Assembly: GCA_027073495.1 (NCBI GenBank) | Contig: JALSVQ010000164.1 | Span: forward strand, 24,845 to 88,844 | Direction: 5' to 3' | DNA length: 64,000 bases | Origin: Flavobacteriaceae bacterium | GTDB taxonomy: Bacteria > Bacteroidota > Bacteroidia > Flavobacteriales > Flavobacteriaceae | Part shown: piece by piece, positions 27,187 through 35,335 of the stretch | How positions within the stretch are numbered: the first letter of the stretch is position 1 | Layout: each line of letters begins with the position of its first letter | Position numbers and translations under genes: made by a program | Notes under the pieces: generated by a model | Seen by the model: the letters and a program-made list of their open reading frames with translations, nothing else | Databases searched by the model: none | Told to the model about the DNA's origin: nothing

Positions 27187-28269
27187 ATGAAATTTAGAAA
27201 TTTTCCAATGGTTCCTCGTGTAGTTTTTGGTCGAGGAAGTTTTAATCAAATAAATGAAATACTAGCACCCAAGAGAAAAAGTGATAAAGCACCATTTATT
27301 TATATAATAGATGCCGTTTTTGAAGGGAATAATTGGTTATTAGATCGTATTGACTTAAAATTTAATGATAAAATCATTTTTCAAAGTGCTAAAGAAGAGC
27401 CAAAAACAATTCGTGTTGATGAATTACGAGATCAAATAGTAGCGGAATTTGATGATTTGCCTTCAGGTATTATTGGAATAGGAGGTGGAACTATGCTCGA
27501 TTATGCTAAAGCAGTAGCATTAATGCTTACCAATCCAGGATCATCAGCAGATTATCAAGGTTGGGATTTAGTAAAAAATCAAGGAATCTATCACGTTGGT
27601 ATTCCTACCATTTCAGGAACAGGAGCAGAAGTTTCGAGAACGACAGTACTTACAGGTCCTGTTAAAAAATTGGGTATGAATTCAGATTATACACCATTTG
27701 ATCAAGTAGTATTGGATCCAGAGCTTACAGCAGGAGTCCCTACAAATCAATGGTTTTATACGGGGATGGACTGTTATATCCATTGTATAGAGTCATTAAC
27801 AGGAACATATCTAAACACATTTAGTGAGTCATATGGAGAAAAATCTTTAGAACTTTGTAGAGAAGTATATCTCGAAAAAGAAGAGCGCGATGAAGATGCA
27901 CAAAATAAACTGATGATGGCTTCTTGGCACGGTGGTATGAGTATTGCCTATTCGCAAGTAGGAGTAGCCCATGCAATGAGTTATGGACTGTCATATCTGT
28001 TAGGTACAAAACACGGTGTAGGAAACTGTATTGTTTTTGATCAATTGGAAGAATTTTACCCAGATGGTGTAAAAGAATTCAAACAAATGGTTAAAAGACA
28101 TAATATAGATATCCCACAAGGGCTTTGTGCTAATTTAACAGACAAAGAGTTTGATACTATGATAGATGTAGCATTGAGTTTAGTACCGCTTTGGGAAAAT
28201 GCACTAGGTAAAGACTGGCAGCAAACAATTACTCGCAAAAAATTGCGAACGATGTATGAAAAAATGTAG
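27187..28269 (+). CDS. kdnB: 3-deoxy-manno-octulosonate 8-oxidase KdnB (iron-containing alcohol dehydrogenase family)
   Basis: A 360-aa Fe-ADH-fold enzyme. NAD-binding segment IIGIGGGTMLDYAKAVALM (about 95-113), ISGTGAEVSRTTVL, and metal ligands in TGMDCYIHCIESL, GVAHAMSYG and TKHGVGNC. The N-terminus MKFRNFPMVPRVVFGRGSF and the run MLTNPGSSADYQGWDLVKN match what I remember of Shewanella KdnB closely. KdnB oxidises the C8 hydroxyl of Kdo so that KdnA (2117-3310) can aminate it. That both genes are in one window supports the call. The gene is followed after 8 nt by a membrane protein gene. Confidence 0.87.
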   Translation: MKFRNFPMVPRVVFGRGSFNQINEILAPKRKSDKAPFIYIIDAVFEGNNWLLDRIDLKFNDKIIFQSAKEEPKTIRVDELRDQIVAEFDDLPSGIIGIGGGTMLDYAKAVALMLTNPGSSADYQGWDLVKNQGIYHVGIPTISGTGAEVSRTTVLTGPVKKLGMNSDYTPFDQVVLDPELTAGVPTNQWFYTGMDCYIHCIESLTGTYLNTFSESYGEKSLELCREVYLEKEERDEDAQNKLMMASWHGGMSIAYSQVGVAHAMSYGLSYLLGTKHGVGNCIVFDQLEEFYPDGVKEFKQMVKRHNIDIPQGLCANLTDKEFDTMIDVALSLVPLWENALGKDWQQTITRKKLRTMYEKM

Positions 28270-28277
28270 GTTTATAA

Positions 28278-28718
28278 ATGTATAAAGCACAGTATAAAAC
28301 ATTAGTTCGAACTTATCTTATGATTATCTTCGGTATTTTAGGTTTTTCAGTCTATGTTTTTATAAAGAATAAAGCTGTTTTTAATCTTGATAATTTAAAT
28401 ATAAAAGACTATAAAATATTGATTTCTACGCTTTTAAGTTATGCTGTTTATTTTTTAATTAAATACTTATCCTATAAAAAAATCAAGACTATAAAGGATT
28501 ATAAAGGCCTGATGAAGCATAAAATAAATATGTATATTGATAGTATCATTTTAAATTTATTTTTATATGAGTTTATAGTATTAATAAATTTAACCTTTTT
28601 TATGATGACTAAAAATATTATATTTTTTATATTTGCAATTATAATGTTGCTATTAATTATAGTAAATATTCCAAATAAAAATATTTTTAATACTAAATTT
28701 TTACTTAAAAATGACTAA
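28278..28718 (+). CDS. Hypothetical four-helix membrane protein
   Basis: A 146-aa protein with four hydrophobic helices (about 11-28, 46-64, 88-110 and 113-132) and Lys-rich loops. No family recognised. It starts 8 nt after kdnB and overlaps the CZB protein gene by 8 nt, so the three form an apparent operon. Confidence 0.65.
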   Translation: MYKAQYKTLVRTYLMIIFGILGFSVYVFIKNKAVFNLDNLNIKDYKILISTLLSYAVYFLIKYLSYKKIKTIKDYKGLMKHKINMYIDSIILNLFLYEFIVLINLTFFMMTKNIIFFIFAIIMLLLIIVNIPNKNIFNTKFLLKND

Positions 28719-29163
28719 AACTACTAAAAAAAGAGAATTGTTAGATGGTATTGCAAAAGCAAGATTAGATCATTTGAAGTGGAAATCATATTTTGAGGTT
28801 GCGACTAGAGATATTACCAAATTTCGGTTAGATAATGATAAAGTTAACCCTATAGCTACAGAATGTGAATTTGGTCATTGGCTATATGGCGATGGACAGA
28901 ATTTAAATTTCAGTAATATTCTTTCAGAAATAGAAAGAGTACATGAAGATATTCATAAAAAGTACTTTGAAATAATAAAAACGATCAATAGAAATGATAA
29001 AAGTGTTTTTACTAGTAAGTCTTCATACCTCAGTGATAAACAATTTATAGTTGATAACCTTATTTTAGACTTGAATAATTATTCTTCAATTTTACGTAGT
29101 CTGTTAACACAACTAGAATTATTTGTTCAATCTCTTGATGAGGAAGAGGAACATTTTAAATAG
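28711..29163 (+). CDS. Stand-alone CZB (chemoreceptor zinc-binding) domain protein
   Basis: A 150-aa soluble helical protein. The CZB zinc ligands are all present: His21 in ARLDHLKWK, Cys52 in ECEFGHWLYG (CxFGxW), and His78 and His82 in ERVHEDIHKKY. CZB domains usually sit on chemoreceptors or diguanylate cyclases and sense zinc or oxidants through the Cys-Zn bond; here there is no partner domain, only a Ser- and Leu-rich tail. Overlap with the membrane protein gene upstream suggests a two-part sensor, an inference. Confidence 0.85.
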   Translation: MTKTTKKRELLDGIAKARLDHLKWKSYFEVATRDITKFRLDNDKVNPIATECEFGHWLYGDGQNLNFSNILSEIERVHEDIHKKYFEIIKTINRNDKSVFTSKSSYLSDKQFIVDNLILDLNNYSSILRSLLTQLELFVQSLDEEEEHFK

Positions 29164-29173
29164 ATTTACTAAA

Positions 29174-29200
29174 AATAATACTGTAGTTCGGAGTATTATT
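29174..29200 (+). terminator. Hairpin after the CZB gene
   Basis: AATAATACT (29174-29182) pairs perfectly with AGTATTATT (29192-29200) around a 9-nt loop, 10 nt after the stop. No clear T-tract follows, so it is a moderate terminator candidate. Confidence 0.4.
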
Positions 29201-29396
29201 AAATCATATATTTTGTTTGTGATTATAAAGTGTTTTGAAAATTTATTTCATTGAATAAGCAGTTACAATAATAGTTACCTTTTTTAATATAGAATATTTT
29301 TAGTTAACACGTTGTATATCAGTATTTAGTTAATAATATGTTATATAAAAAAATGTTAAAATTAATCTAAATGTTTTTTTAAAAATATATATAATG

Positions 29397-29404
29397 TATC
29401 TTTG
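29397..29404 (+). promoter_or_regulatory. -7 element for the outer-membrane-type protein gene
   Basis: TATCTTTG, 26 nt before the ATG at 29431; no TTG at the expected distance. Confidence 0.4.
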
Positions 29405-29430
29405 AAGTGTTAACCAATTGACTATTAGAT

Positions 29431-30057
29431 ATGAAAAAAACAGTTTTCATAATTATTGTGTTTTTTACACTAACACTTCAAGCTCAAGAAAAAAATACCA
29501 AGAATATTAAACAACCTATTGCTTTTGTAGAAATGCTAATGGCACGTTCTTTTATTATAAATGACTTACCAGGTTGGGCAGCAGGTGGTGAATTGAATTA
29601 TCAATACAAAAATCATCTCTTTTCTTTTAGATACATAGAAGATGTTCATAATAAATTTGTTATAGTATCTCCAAGTGTTATTTTACTACCATTACCATCA
29701 TTAGTGGAGCATATTACCAATAAAGAATTAGGTATTTTGTATGGCAGAAGATGGATTTATGATGATACTGCTATTAGTGTTTCAGGAGGAATTTCTTACA
29801 ATCATTATACTTCAAAAAATTTAGATTCAACTTTAGAACTAATAGATGATTATCTTGGTTTTCCATTAGAAGTCAACATTAAATGGTTTAAAGCACAAAA
29901 AGAACGTTATAGAATTTATCAAGTAATTCCTGTTGGAAAACCTACTGCTTTTGGACGGAGTTTTGGCTTTAAGTTTTTTGCTAATATCAATAAACATAGT
30001 TATTTAGGCTTTGGTTTTACCTATGGTTTTGGATGGCATAAAAAGTATGAAAAATAA
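29431..30057 (+). CDS. Exported beta-rich protein, probably outer membrane
   Basis: A 208-aa protein with a signal peptide (MKKTVFIIIVFFTLTLQAQ) and alternating aromatic and Gly-rich strands ending in YLGFGFTYGFGWHKKYEK. The pattern suggests a small outer-membrane barrel, but I recognise no family. The last 58 bases lie within copy 1 of a 115-bp repeat whose other copy carries a remnant of this same C-terminus (GFGFAYGFGWHKKYKK) at about 31112-31164. Confidence 0.65.
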   Translation: MKKTVFIIIVFFTLTLQAQEKNTKNIKQPIAFVEMLMARSFIINDLPGWAAGGELNYQYKNHLFSFRYIEDVHNKFVIVSPSVILLPLPSLVEHITNKELGILYGRRWIYDDTAISVSGGISYNHYTSKNLDSTLELIDDYLGFPLEVNIKWFKAQKERYRIYQVIPVGKPTAFGRSFGFKFFANINKHSYLGFGFTYGFGWHKKYEK

Positions 30058-30114
30058 TTAATACATTATTCCAACCATTTTTTGAAAGCACTTACATTAT
30101 CACGGGCTACTATT
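30000..30114. repeat. 115-bp direct repeat, copy 1
   Basis: Bases 30000-30114 match 31108-31222 with only three differences noticed. The copy includes the true 3' end of the outer-membrane-type gene (stop at 30057) and, on the minus strand from 30066, a remnant of the last codons of the LytTR regulator (VARDNVSAFKKWLE). After 30114 the two copies diverge completely. Confidence 0.9.
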
Positions 30115-30249
30115 TTTGTGCTGAATTAATAATTAATGAGCATAGATCCTTGCATATTTTTACTTTGTTTTAATTTAGTTTTAGTGATTTTCATAATAGA
30201 TAAACCTGCAAGTGCTTATTAAAATTTAAAAAAAATAGTATTATAGCTT

Positions 30250-30630
30250 ATGGATAAGAGCATTAAATTAAAACAAATATATTTACCCTTTCTGTTTGTA
30301 TCAGTAAGTAGTATTCTCTTTTACAACACAATTAGATGGTTTCTCGATATCAAACTCGATATATTACATATCAATGAAGATCTTCTTGATATATGGATTC
30401 CATTAGTGTTTTCTTTTTTCACAGTTTATTTTTTTCTTGGAAAAAGGCTGCGTATTCTCGCTGTTAAAAACATTAGGAGTTATTACGCCTTACTAGAAAT
30501 ACTATCATTTGCTATTGCTGTACCTATTTTTTTGAGTCAAAATTATATTGAAAAAGCTTCTTTTGACCTTATTACGGTCAATACTATTGAAAAATACACC
30601 AATATAATAATGAGAAATACTTTGCTATAA
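30250..30630 (+). pseudogene. Rhomboid N-terminal-domain-like membrane protein, first part of a split gene
   Basis: 126 aa with three hydrophobic segments (about 12-30, 45-62, 79-97). The order KQIYLPFLFVS, LDIWIPLVFSFF, then KRLRILAVKN resembles the N-terminal region of flavobacterial rhomboid-family proteins as I remember them. The frame stops at 30628-30630. The next frame is open from 30591 and continues the family-like sequence (EKYFAINSFLVNNTG), so a one-base shift between about 30591 and 30630 appears to have split one gene of about 284 codons. No homopolymer longer than four is at the junction. Confidence 0.6.
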
Positions 30631-30638
30631 ATTCATTT

Positions 30639-31103
30639 TTGGTAAATAATACGGGTGTTTCTTATTTAACAGAAAAAACATTAGGAGCAAGAAATAGACG
30701 ACTTATTTTTTCATTATACTTTTTAACCCCTTTTCAAAATACGGATAATATTTGGTATGGAGTTATTTACAAAAAAAATATTAGTAATAGGATGGTAGCA
30801 GCAGCTAAAAAAGCTAAGTACAAAAGTTTTCTCGATAAATCATTAAAAGATTTTGGATCTTATGATTTTCAAAATGTAAAATATTTTGGAAAACTCATCT
30901 ATTCAGATGATAGGGATGGATTTATAAAAGCCTTTAAAGAAGCTGAAGTTGATACTATTGAATCACAAATAGTTTTGGTTCCAAAAACTAATAACTTTAA
31001 CAATAGGCTTGGTAATACTGTTACTTGGCTATTTGTTTCATTTGGGTTAGTTGCATTGGTAGTACTAGTAATTATTATGACACTAAAAATTAAAACGAGC
31101 TAA
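30639..31103 (+). pseudogene. Rhomboid N-terminal-domain-like membrane protein, second part of a split gene
   Basis: About 154 codons from a TTG, in a frame open since 30591. Segments WYGVIYKKNISNRM, then ESQIVLVPKTNNFNNRLGN and a final transmembrane helix (VTWLFVSFGLVALVVLVIIM) fit the periplasmic loop and last helix of the N-terminal part of flavobacterial rhomboid proteins; no rhomboid catalytic Ser/His domain follows. The stop at 31101-31103 lies 5 bp before copy 2 of the 115-bp repeat. Probably the broken end of the preceding gene. Confidence 0.6.
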
Positions 31104-31107
31104 CTGC

Positions 31108-31222
31108 TTATTTAGGCTTTGGTTTTGCCTATGGTTTTGGATGGCATAAAAAGTATAAAAAATAATTAACACATTATTCCAACCATTTTTTGAAAGCACT
31201 TACATTATCACGGGCTACTATT
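31108..31222. repeat. 115-bp direct repeat, copy 2
   Basis: Second copy of the repeat at 30000-30114, displaced by 1,108 bp. It holds the functional 3' end of the LytTR regulator gene (stop at 31174) and a decayed remnant of the outer-membrane-type gene's C-terminus. Confidence 0.9.
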
Positions 31223-31923
31223 ACAGTATCTTCATCATAATGCTTTAGTTTTAACTCCAAGCGACTATTGGTATAGGCTATGATATCTTCTATACTTGAA
31301 ATATGAACAAAAAAACCGCGATTTATTTTATAAAAAACACTTGGTTCAAGCAGTGTTTCTAAATCTTTAATGCTATAATCTACAAGGTAACTTCTATTTG
31401 ACTTATGATGTAGGTAAGTGCCTTTGTCTTTACTATAAAAACATACAATGTCTTCAGTATTAATAAGTTTTAAATGCTGTCCAATTTTGATGATAAAACG
31501 TTTTTTGTATGATTTTGTAGTGTCAGTTAACAAATTTTTTAATTCATCAATGACTATATTTGTACTCGTACTGCCTTTGAAAGTTTTATATTTTTCTAAG
31601 GCATTATCCAAATCATCTTCATCAATGGGTTTAAGCAAATAATCAATGCTTTTTAGTTTAAAAGCTTTTAAGGCATATTCATCATAAGCAGTGGTAAAAA
31701 TAATGTTACTTTTTATTGCTACGTGTTCAAATATTTCAAAAGATAAGCCATCAGAGAGCTGAATATCTAAAAAAATTAATTCAGGATGCTCGTTGTTATT
31801 AAACCAATCTACTGCATCTTCTACTGCATGAAGTGTTGTTACAACCGCTAAGTTTCTACTTTCCAACAAGCGTTTGAGTCTTCTTGCTGCTGGTTTTTCA
31901 TCTTCTACTATCAGTACTTTCAT
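31174..31923 (-). CDS. LytTR-family response regulator
   Basis: About 249 aa. REC domain with MKVLIVEDEKPAARRL, phosphoacceptor Asp53 in LIFLDIQLSDG, Thr in IIFTTAYDEYAL and Lys in LLKPIDEDDL; then a LytTR DNA-binding domain (about 140-249, FVHISSIEDIIAYTNSRLEL and VARDNVSAFKKWL). Start at ATG 31923 gives the family N-terminus; an ATG at 31947 adds eight residues and overlaps the kinase gene. The LytS-type kinase is directly upstream, so the pair is one system. Confidence 0.92.
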   Translation of the reverse strand: MKVLIVEDEKPAARRLKRLLESRNLAVVTTLHAVEDAVDWFNNNEHPELIFLDIQLSDGLSFEIFEHVAIKSNIIFTTAYDEYALKAFKLKSIDYLLKPIDEDDLDNALEKYKTFKGSTSTNIVIDELKNLLTDTTKSYKKRFIIKIGQHLKLINTEDIVCFYSKDKGTYLHHKSNRSYLVDYSIKDLETLLEPSVFYKINRGFFVHISSIEDIIAYTNSRLELKLKHYDEDTVIVARDNVSAFKKWLE

Positions 31924-31933
31924 TGCTTTAGTT

Positions 31934-33274
31934 TTAGAAACGTTCATTATCCATTAACTCAGCTACTTTTTTATCTTCCCAAGATTGTCCAAGATATTTC
32001 CCTTTGTAAAATATTTTGAAATATTGGATGAGTATCCCCAATCCCCATCCGCCAGCAGGGTAGAGGAACCATTTATGAGACCAGTTGTTAATATAATTTA
32101 TATATGCTAAAAATGAAATTACTGCTACGTAAATAGCTAATCCTATATAAAATTGACGCATTTCTTGAGCTGTTTTTTGAGCACGTGCTAAACGTGCTTC
32201 GTTTTGTATTGTTTTATTTTCCATAATGGGTGTTTTTTTAGTGAGTAAGGGTAAACTTACTATGAATTCAGTTGTTGTTTTACTTATTAATACAGCTTGA
32301 TCGCTAATGAGTTGATACCGTTGTACAATGTTTTGCAAACCAATTTTGGTACTTTTTTTAAAAATTTCTTTTGGGTTTAATTTATTTGATATCTCCAATC
32401 GCTCATCATTGATATGAATTTGGATGTGCAACGGATTTTTTTCATTTACTTTATTGTGTTTAACCGCATTTTCAAGTAATAATTGCAATGACAACGGTAC
32501 TATTTTAAGATTTTCTTTACTAGAATTATTTGTGATAGTATATTCCAATCCGTTTTCAAAACGAAGTTTGAGTAAGGTTAAATAGGATTCAGCAAAATGG
32601 AGTTCTTCTTGGAGTGGTACCAATGTTTTGTCACGCTGTTCTAACACATAACGATAGACTTTTGACATTTTACTTGTGAACTGCTGCGCTTTATCTGGGT
32701 TCTCATCTATCAATGATGATAACACATTTAAGCTATTAAACAAAAAATGAGGATCAATTTGGTTTTTTAAACTCTCATATTTTGCCGATTGATTTTCGGC
32801 TCTATATTTATGTTCATCAATACGTTTTTCTGTTAATGCCTTGAAAAAATAGATAAGATGAGCAATTACAGTTCCTATTAGTGCAAATATAAAGCTTGTT
32901 TTATAGTATTTTGAAGCGCCTTGATCTTCAAAAATATAACTAAATTCTTTATTATACATTATAACAAGTATAGCAACACGGAGAGCAAAAACAGCCAACA
33001 TGGTTACGGAAAGTGAACCTATTATCCCTATAATTAAGGTTTTACTAGGGTTTACTTTCCAAGGGAATTTGGTATTGAGATAGCGGTAAAAATAAAATTG
33101 AGAATATGATATTACAAATGTATAAACTTGCATCCAAAAAAATGAAATAGCGCCTTCTTCAGCAAATATATGCTTGCTCAATGTACCATAACTAATGTAG
33201 CGCTCTATCAAAAAGAGGATAGATCCTATGATAAAAGCTATTTGGATGTTTTTATTGATTTTCATGGACTTCAT
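31934..33274 (-). CDS. LytS-type sensor histidine kinase with C-terminal 2TM domain
   Basis: 446 aa. Four predicted transmembrane helices (about 12-30, 43-63, 79-106, 126-145), a short coiled linker, the His_kinase domain with phosphoacceptor His176 (NQIDPHFLFNSLNVL) and the ATP-binding N-box LLLENAVKHNKVN, then an extra 2TM domain (about 355-446: IGLAIYVAVISFLAYI and KWFLYPAGGWGLGILIQYF). The 2TM domain is common in Bacteroidota and here is fused to the kinase end. Partner is the LytTR regulator 10 nt downstream. Confidence 0.9.
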   Translation of the reverse strand: MKSMKINKNIQIAFIIGSILFLIERYISYGTLSKHIFAEEGAISFFWMQVYTFVISYSQFYFYRYLNTKFPWKVNPSKTLIIGIIGSLSVTMLAVFALRVAILVIMYNKEFSYIFEDQGASKYYKTSFIFALIGTVIAHLIYFFKALTEKRIDEHKYRAENQSAKYESLKNQIDPHFLFNSLNVLSSLIDENPDKAQQFTSKMSKVYRYVLEQRDKTLVPLQEELHFAESYLTLLKLRFENGLEYTITNNSSKENLKIVPLSLQLLLENAVKHNKVNEKNPLHIQIHINDERLEISNKLNPKEIFKKSTKIGLQNIVQRYQLISDQAVLISKTTTEFIVSLPLLTKKTPIMENKTIQNEARLARAQKTAQEMRQFYIGLAIYVAVISFLAYINYINNWSHKWFLYPAGGWGLGILIQYFKIFYKGKYLGQSWEDKKVAELMDNERF

Positions 33275-33307
33275 TATTTAGATGCAAATTAAACTAATTA
33301 ATTGAGA

Positions 33308-34303
33308 TTACAATTCTAATTGCATAGTGATTGCTTTATCTTTTACCTCAAATTTAGCATCTTCCCAAGTAGGAGGTCCCATTGTGCCACGTGCATCATT
33401 TGAAAAAACATAAGCTTCTGTTGGTGCACCATAGCCATTTCTGTCTAACCTGTTGTTTCCATTTGCATCGTGATAGCAAGAGATAGCATAGTTGCCATTT
33501 GGAATGTTTTTGAACGTAACAGTTACTTTATTGTTTTTTATTATTACTTTTTTTGATAATTTCTTTATACTTAAAAAATGTTTTTGACTATCGTATAATG
33601 TAATTTTAAAAGTACCTTCGTTACTTGAGAAGCCTGTGATTGTTACTTTGATGTCATTTCCCTTTGTTGTAGTTTCTGATGTTCCACAAATATTTTTAAT
33701 GCGGTGTATTACCGTATTTTTCCCCCAAGTTGGTGCAAATTTATATTTGGTTTTTTGATTAAATAGCGGTAAGATAGCTTTAAACTTCGCGCAATAAGGT
33801 GTTAGGTCTTTTTTAAAAAAACGATCCATTCCCAATTGAAAATCTAAAGCACCACTTTGTGCTCTAGGATTTAAGCTATCCAAAGCAATAGCTTTTTGAT
33901 AGGTAGCAACAGTCAACCCCGAATATTTCATACCATTGGTTTGTGGGTCAAATGCTACTAAAGCAGTATAATAAAACCCTCTAAGGGCTGTTACTTCTGA
34001 ATTGTTTTTTGCCATTTGTTCAGCAATTTTAAGATATTGATTGGCTTTTTTTATTTTCAAATCCATAATATTTTTATCTTTGGTTTGAAAGCAAGCGTCA
34101 ATATTTGCTTTGGCTGCATAGTATGCTGGTAGCCATTCTTGTTTGCTATTTTTACTAATGCGCTCAAAAATATTTGAAGCAATATCGAGTTTGTTTTGTG
34201 CTAAAAGACTTAGTCCTTTTTGCATAGCATCTTCATAGACTGTTTGTGCTTGAACACTGTTTATACTGATGATAGCGATTAACAATACAATTACTTTTTT
34301 CAT
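33308..34303 (-). CDS. Exported TPR-like and DUF2141 protein
   Basis: 331 aa with a signal peptide (MKKVIVLLIAIISINSVQAQ). Residues about 22-190 are helical TPR-like repeats; residues about 220-331 are a DUF2141 beta-domain (VTITGFSSNEGTFKITLYD, then GNYAISCYHDANGNNRLDRN and AYVFSNDARGTMGPP). It precedes the LytS/LytTR pair by 33 nt. A 21-bp-period direct repeat is upstream (34377-34407), so it may be the regulated target of the system. Confidence 0.8.
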   Translation of the reverse strand: MKKVIVLLIAIISINSVQAQTVYEDAMQKGLSLLAQNKLDIASNIFERISKNSKQEWLPAYYAAKANIDACFQTKDKNIMDLKIKKANQYLKIAEQMAKNNSEVTALRGFYYTALVAFDPQTNGMKYSGLTVATYQKAIALDSLNPRAQSGALDFQLGMDRFFKKDLTPYCAKFKAILPLFNQKTKYKFAPTWGKNTVIHRIKNICGTSETTTKGNDIKVTITGFSSNEGTFKITLYDSQKHFLSIKKLSKKVIIKNNKVTVTFKNIPNGNYAISCYHDANGNNRLDRNGYGAPTEAYVFSNDARGTMGPPTWEDAKFEVKDKAITMQLEL

Positions 34304-34376
34304 GATTTCTTTTATTTAATGATTAATTACACTGCAAAAATGCGATGTATTTGTAATGTATTCAAAAAGAAATTCC

Positions 34377-34407
34377 TGAATTGTAGATTATTGCGGATGA
34401 ATTGTAG
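34377..34407 (-). promoter_or_regulatory. Tandem CTACAATTCA half-sites, possible LytTR operator
   Basis: TGAATTGTAG occurs on the plus strand at 34377-34386 and again at 34398-34407 (CTACAATTCA on the minus strand), exactly 21 bp apart, upstream of the TPR-DUF2141 gene. A -7-like CATTTTTG lies at 34335-34342. LytTR proteins bind direct repeats of about two helical turns' period. A similar pair is at 61354-61394. Confidence 0.5.
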
Positions 34408-34481
34408 TTTTAATGAATTTACTATAAATTAAGAAAAAATATTTTCAAAAATCTGATATATCGAACGAAGTTGACTTTAAA

Positions 34482-34922
34482 TTATTTTTCGAGTCCTTTG
34501 AAATAATTGCCCAAAGCTTCTCGTTGTTCAGTGCTCATTTTGGCTTCGCTATGCATTAATACATATGGTGTCATAGGCATTTCACCAGCTTCAACTTCTT
34601 CAACAATGTCTTCTAGTTTTTTAGACTTACGCTTAGCTGTAAAAGTTCCCCATTCAGAAAAATTAAGTTCTTCACGCCCTTCATTAATATGATGCTTAAT
34701 TAACCAAGAAACAGGAGCTACATTGGTGTACCAAGGGTACTTTGACGTATTAGAATGACAATCATAGCACGAATTTTTAAGCGTGTTTGCTATGGTTTCA
34801 CTCGGTTTATGCATTGTTATAAAATCTTGTGATTGGACTACTGGAGGATTGGTTTTATCAATTCGAAATGCTTGAATAGCAATAAATAAAACAAGTAATA
34901 TTCTAACTATCTTTTTTTTCAT
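34482..34922 (-). CDS. Haem-binding domain protein (cytochrome-c-like)
   Basis: 146 aa with an N-terminal signal or anchor (VRILLVLFIAIQAF). The CxxCH motif in NSCYDCHSNTSKYPWY (about residues 51-66) and following APVSWLIKHHINEGR, WGTFTAKRK and EMPMTPYVLMH are marks of the Bacteroidota haem-binding domain family. It is a periplasmic electron-transfer or haem-binding protein; its partner is not evident. The region upstream to the next gene is short and AT-rich. Confidence 0.85.
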   Translation of the reverse strand: MKKKIVRILLVLFIAIQAFRIDKTNPPVVQSQDFITMHKPSETIANTLKNSCYDCHSNTSKYPWYTNVAPVSWLIKHHINEGREELNFSEWGTFTAKRKSKKLEDIVEEVEAGEMPMTPYVLMHSEAKMSTEQREALGNYFKGLEK

Positions 34923-35002
34923 TTTATGTTTTTTTTTAATCTTTTAGCTGTCTATAAAGGTATTAAATTTAATCAATTAATTCATAGCACAGCGTATAAA
35001 TT

Positions 35003-35335
35003 TTAGAAAAACCTTTCATCTATAAAATCTATTATAAAAATTAAAACTAGAATTACTAAAATTCTTCCAATAAGAAGCATTTTTTTATTTTCAAATTGTT
35101 CTCTAAAATAGTGATAATCTAGCATTAAAAATAGGGGAGATCCTATCAAGCCTAAAATAGGTGCTCGTATCAAAAAATTTATAGTATCTGCGAATCCAAC
35201 AAATAATGATAATAAATGTGTAGCATTATGATTATGTGGCATTGTTTTGATATACTGATAAGACATGGATAGTACAATGTTAATGACAGTCCAAAAAAAT
35301 ATCCAAATGATGTTCTTCTTCATTATCGTTTTCAT
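35003..35335 (-). CDS. Hypothetical membrane protein downstream of bshC
   Basis: A 110-aa protein with three hydrophobic helices (about 7-26, 39-72 and 88-105). No family recognised. It starts at the last base of bshC (TAATG overlap), so it is translationally coupled to it; whether it shares a function is unclear. A second in-frame ATG follows five codons in. Confidence 0.6.
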   Translation of the reverse strand: MKTIMKKNIIWIFFWTVINIVLSMSYQYIKTMPHNHNATHLLSLFVGFADTINFLIRAPILGLIGSPLFLMLDYHYFREQFENKKMLLIGRILVILVLIFIIDFIDERFF

